Program-made: the position numbers and the translations under genes
Source of the DNA: a bacterium
GTDB lineage: Bacteria; Krumholzibacteriota; Krumholzibacteriia; JACNKJ01
DNA length: 6,286 nucleotides
NCBI GenBank assembly: GCA_014382085.1
Contig: JACNKJ010000117.1
Coordinates: 1 to 6,286 of the forward strand
Direction of reading: 5' to 3'
Notes under the pieces: generated by a model
Database searches by the model: none
What the model saw: the letters and a program-made list of their open reading frames with translations, nothing else
Told to the model about the DNA's origin: nothing
Shown: positions 5,745-6,286 of the stretch, piece after piece
Position numbering within the stretch: position 1 is the stretch's first letter
Layout: each line of letters opens with the position of its first letter

Positions 5745-6286
5745 ATGGCCCCCATCGTCAACACCAGCAGCGAAGCCACCCGCGGAAAGCTCATAGAAGC
5801 TGGCCGTGAACTCTTCGCTCGCGATGGTCTGGAGGGTACAAGGGTGGACCGCCTAGCAGATCTGGCTGGCGTCAATAAGGCCTTGATCAGCTACCACTTC
5901 CGCGGCAAAGAGGGGCTCTATCGGGCCGTTCTAGAGGAGATATTCCGGGAAGTGGCGGTGGAACTGGAAAACCGTCTTGGCGGTGAAGTCGCTCCGAAGG
6001 AGCAATTGCGGGCATGGGCCTCGGCCCTGGGCGAAATCATGGAGGAGAAGCCCGACTTCGCTGCCATCTTTTTGCGGGAAATCCTGGCCGGGGGCGAACG
6101 CCTCGATGGTGGGGCGGCAGAGAGCGCGCGGCGCAGCCTCACCCTGCTTCGCAGCACTCTGAGCGCGGGGCACAGCAGCGGCGAAATTCGCGACACCGAC
6201 CCCTTTCTTCTGCATCTGCTCTTGCTGGGCGGAATAGTACTCGCCCAGCTCTCCGCTCCCTATCGGGAGCGACTCGAGGGACCCGC
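5745..6286 (+). CDS. TetR/AcrR-family transcriptional regulator, 3' partial
   Basis: Translation from ATG 5745 gives 180 residues and stays open to the window end, so the stop lies outside. The N-terminal domain (about residues 11-60) is a clear TetR helix-turn-helix: a first helix with GRELFARDG, then GTRVDRLADLAGVNK, the recognition helix ALISYHF, and the usual KEGLYRAV helix after it. The rest is a helical ligand-binding and dimerisation region with no assigned ligand. Family members usually have about 190-215 residues, so only a short C-terminal piece should be missing. It is divergent from the 15-heme cytochrome gene across 200 bp. Autoregulation is the simplest expectation. Control of the neighbouring cytochrome gene is possible, but the only candidate operator lies on the regulator's side of the gap. 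The ligand cannot be predicted from the sequence. Confidence 0.88.
   Translation, partial: MAPIVNTSSEATRGKLIEAGRELFARDGLEGTRVDRLADLAGVNKALISYHFRGKEGLYRAVLEEIFREVAVELENRLGGEVAPKEQLRAWASALGEIMEEKPDFAAIFLREILAGGERLDGGAAESARRSLTLLRSTLSAGHSSGEIRDTDPFLLHLLLLGGIVLAQLSAPYRERLEGP

Noticed and set aside
5918..6215. Two overlapping minus-strand open frames at the right end
   Set aside because: They are shadows of the TetR-family gene, whose plus-strand frame has an intact helix-turn-helix and runs off the window.

Overview
The window comes from a Gram-negative bacterium with moderately GC-rich DNA; the outer-membrane barrel and Sec-exported multiheme cytochromes c support this. The phylum cannot be read from the sequence. 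It is dense in electron-transfer genes: 29 covalent heme-attachment motifs (28 CXXCH and one CX3CH) in three proteins, plus one integral-membrane cytochrome b domain.

Layout. Positions 1-915 (+) hold the 3' end of a probable outer-membrane beta-barrel. Two bases later, behind a strong ribosome binding site, lies an exported octaheme cytochrome c (918-1520, +). A short gap carries a terminator-like hairpin that overlaps the start of the next gene, a three-helix NapC/NirT-family membrane cytochrome with six heme motifs (1576-3006, +). A terminator-bearing gap of about 100 bp separates it from a convergent 810-residue protein (3112-5544, -) that fuses 15 periplasmic c-type heme sites to a membrane cytochrome b domain. 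A 200-bp divergent promoter region then leads to a TetR-family regulator (5745 to the window end, +), cut by the window edge. No gap exceeds 200 bp, and I see no tRNA, rRNA, CRISPR or insertion sequence.

How the genes may work together (inference). The two membrane cytochromes look like quinone-linked inner-membrane modules, in architecture resembling ImcH (NapC/NirT type) and CbcL (multiheme c plus b) of Geobacter. The barrel and octaheme pair resembles the porin plus periplasmic octaheme of porin-cytochrome conduits such as OmbB-OmaB. Together they could carry electrons between the quinone pool and the outside of the cell. An extracellular cytochrome and a terminal reductase are not in the window, so direction and substrate are unknown.

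The most striking structural points are an apparent ancient seven-heme duplication inside the 15-heme protein, a fourfold diheme repeat with an invariant His-to-Cys spacing in the octaheme protein, and the hairpin that buries the start region of the NapC-like gene.
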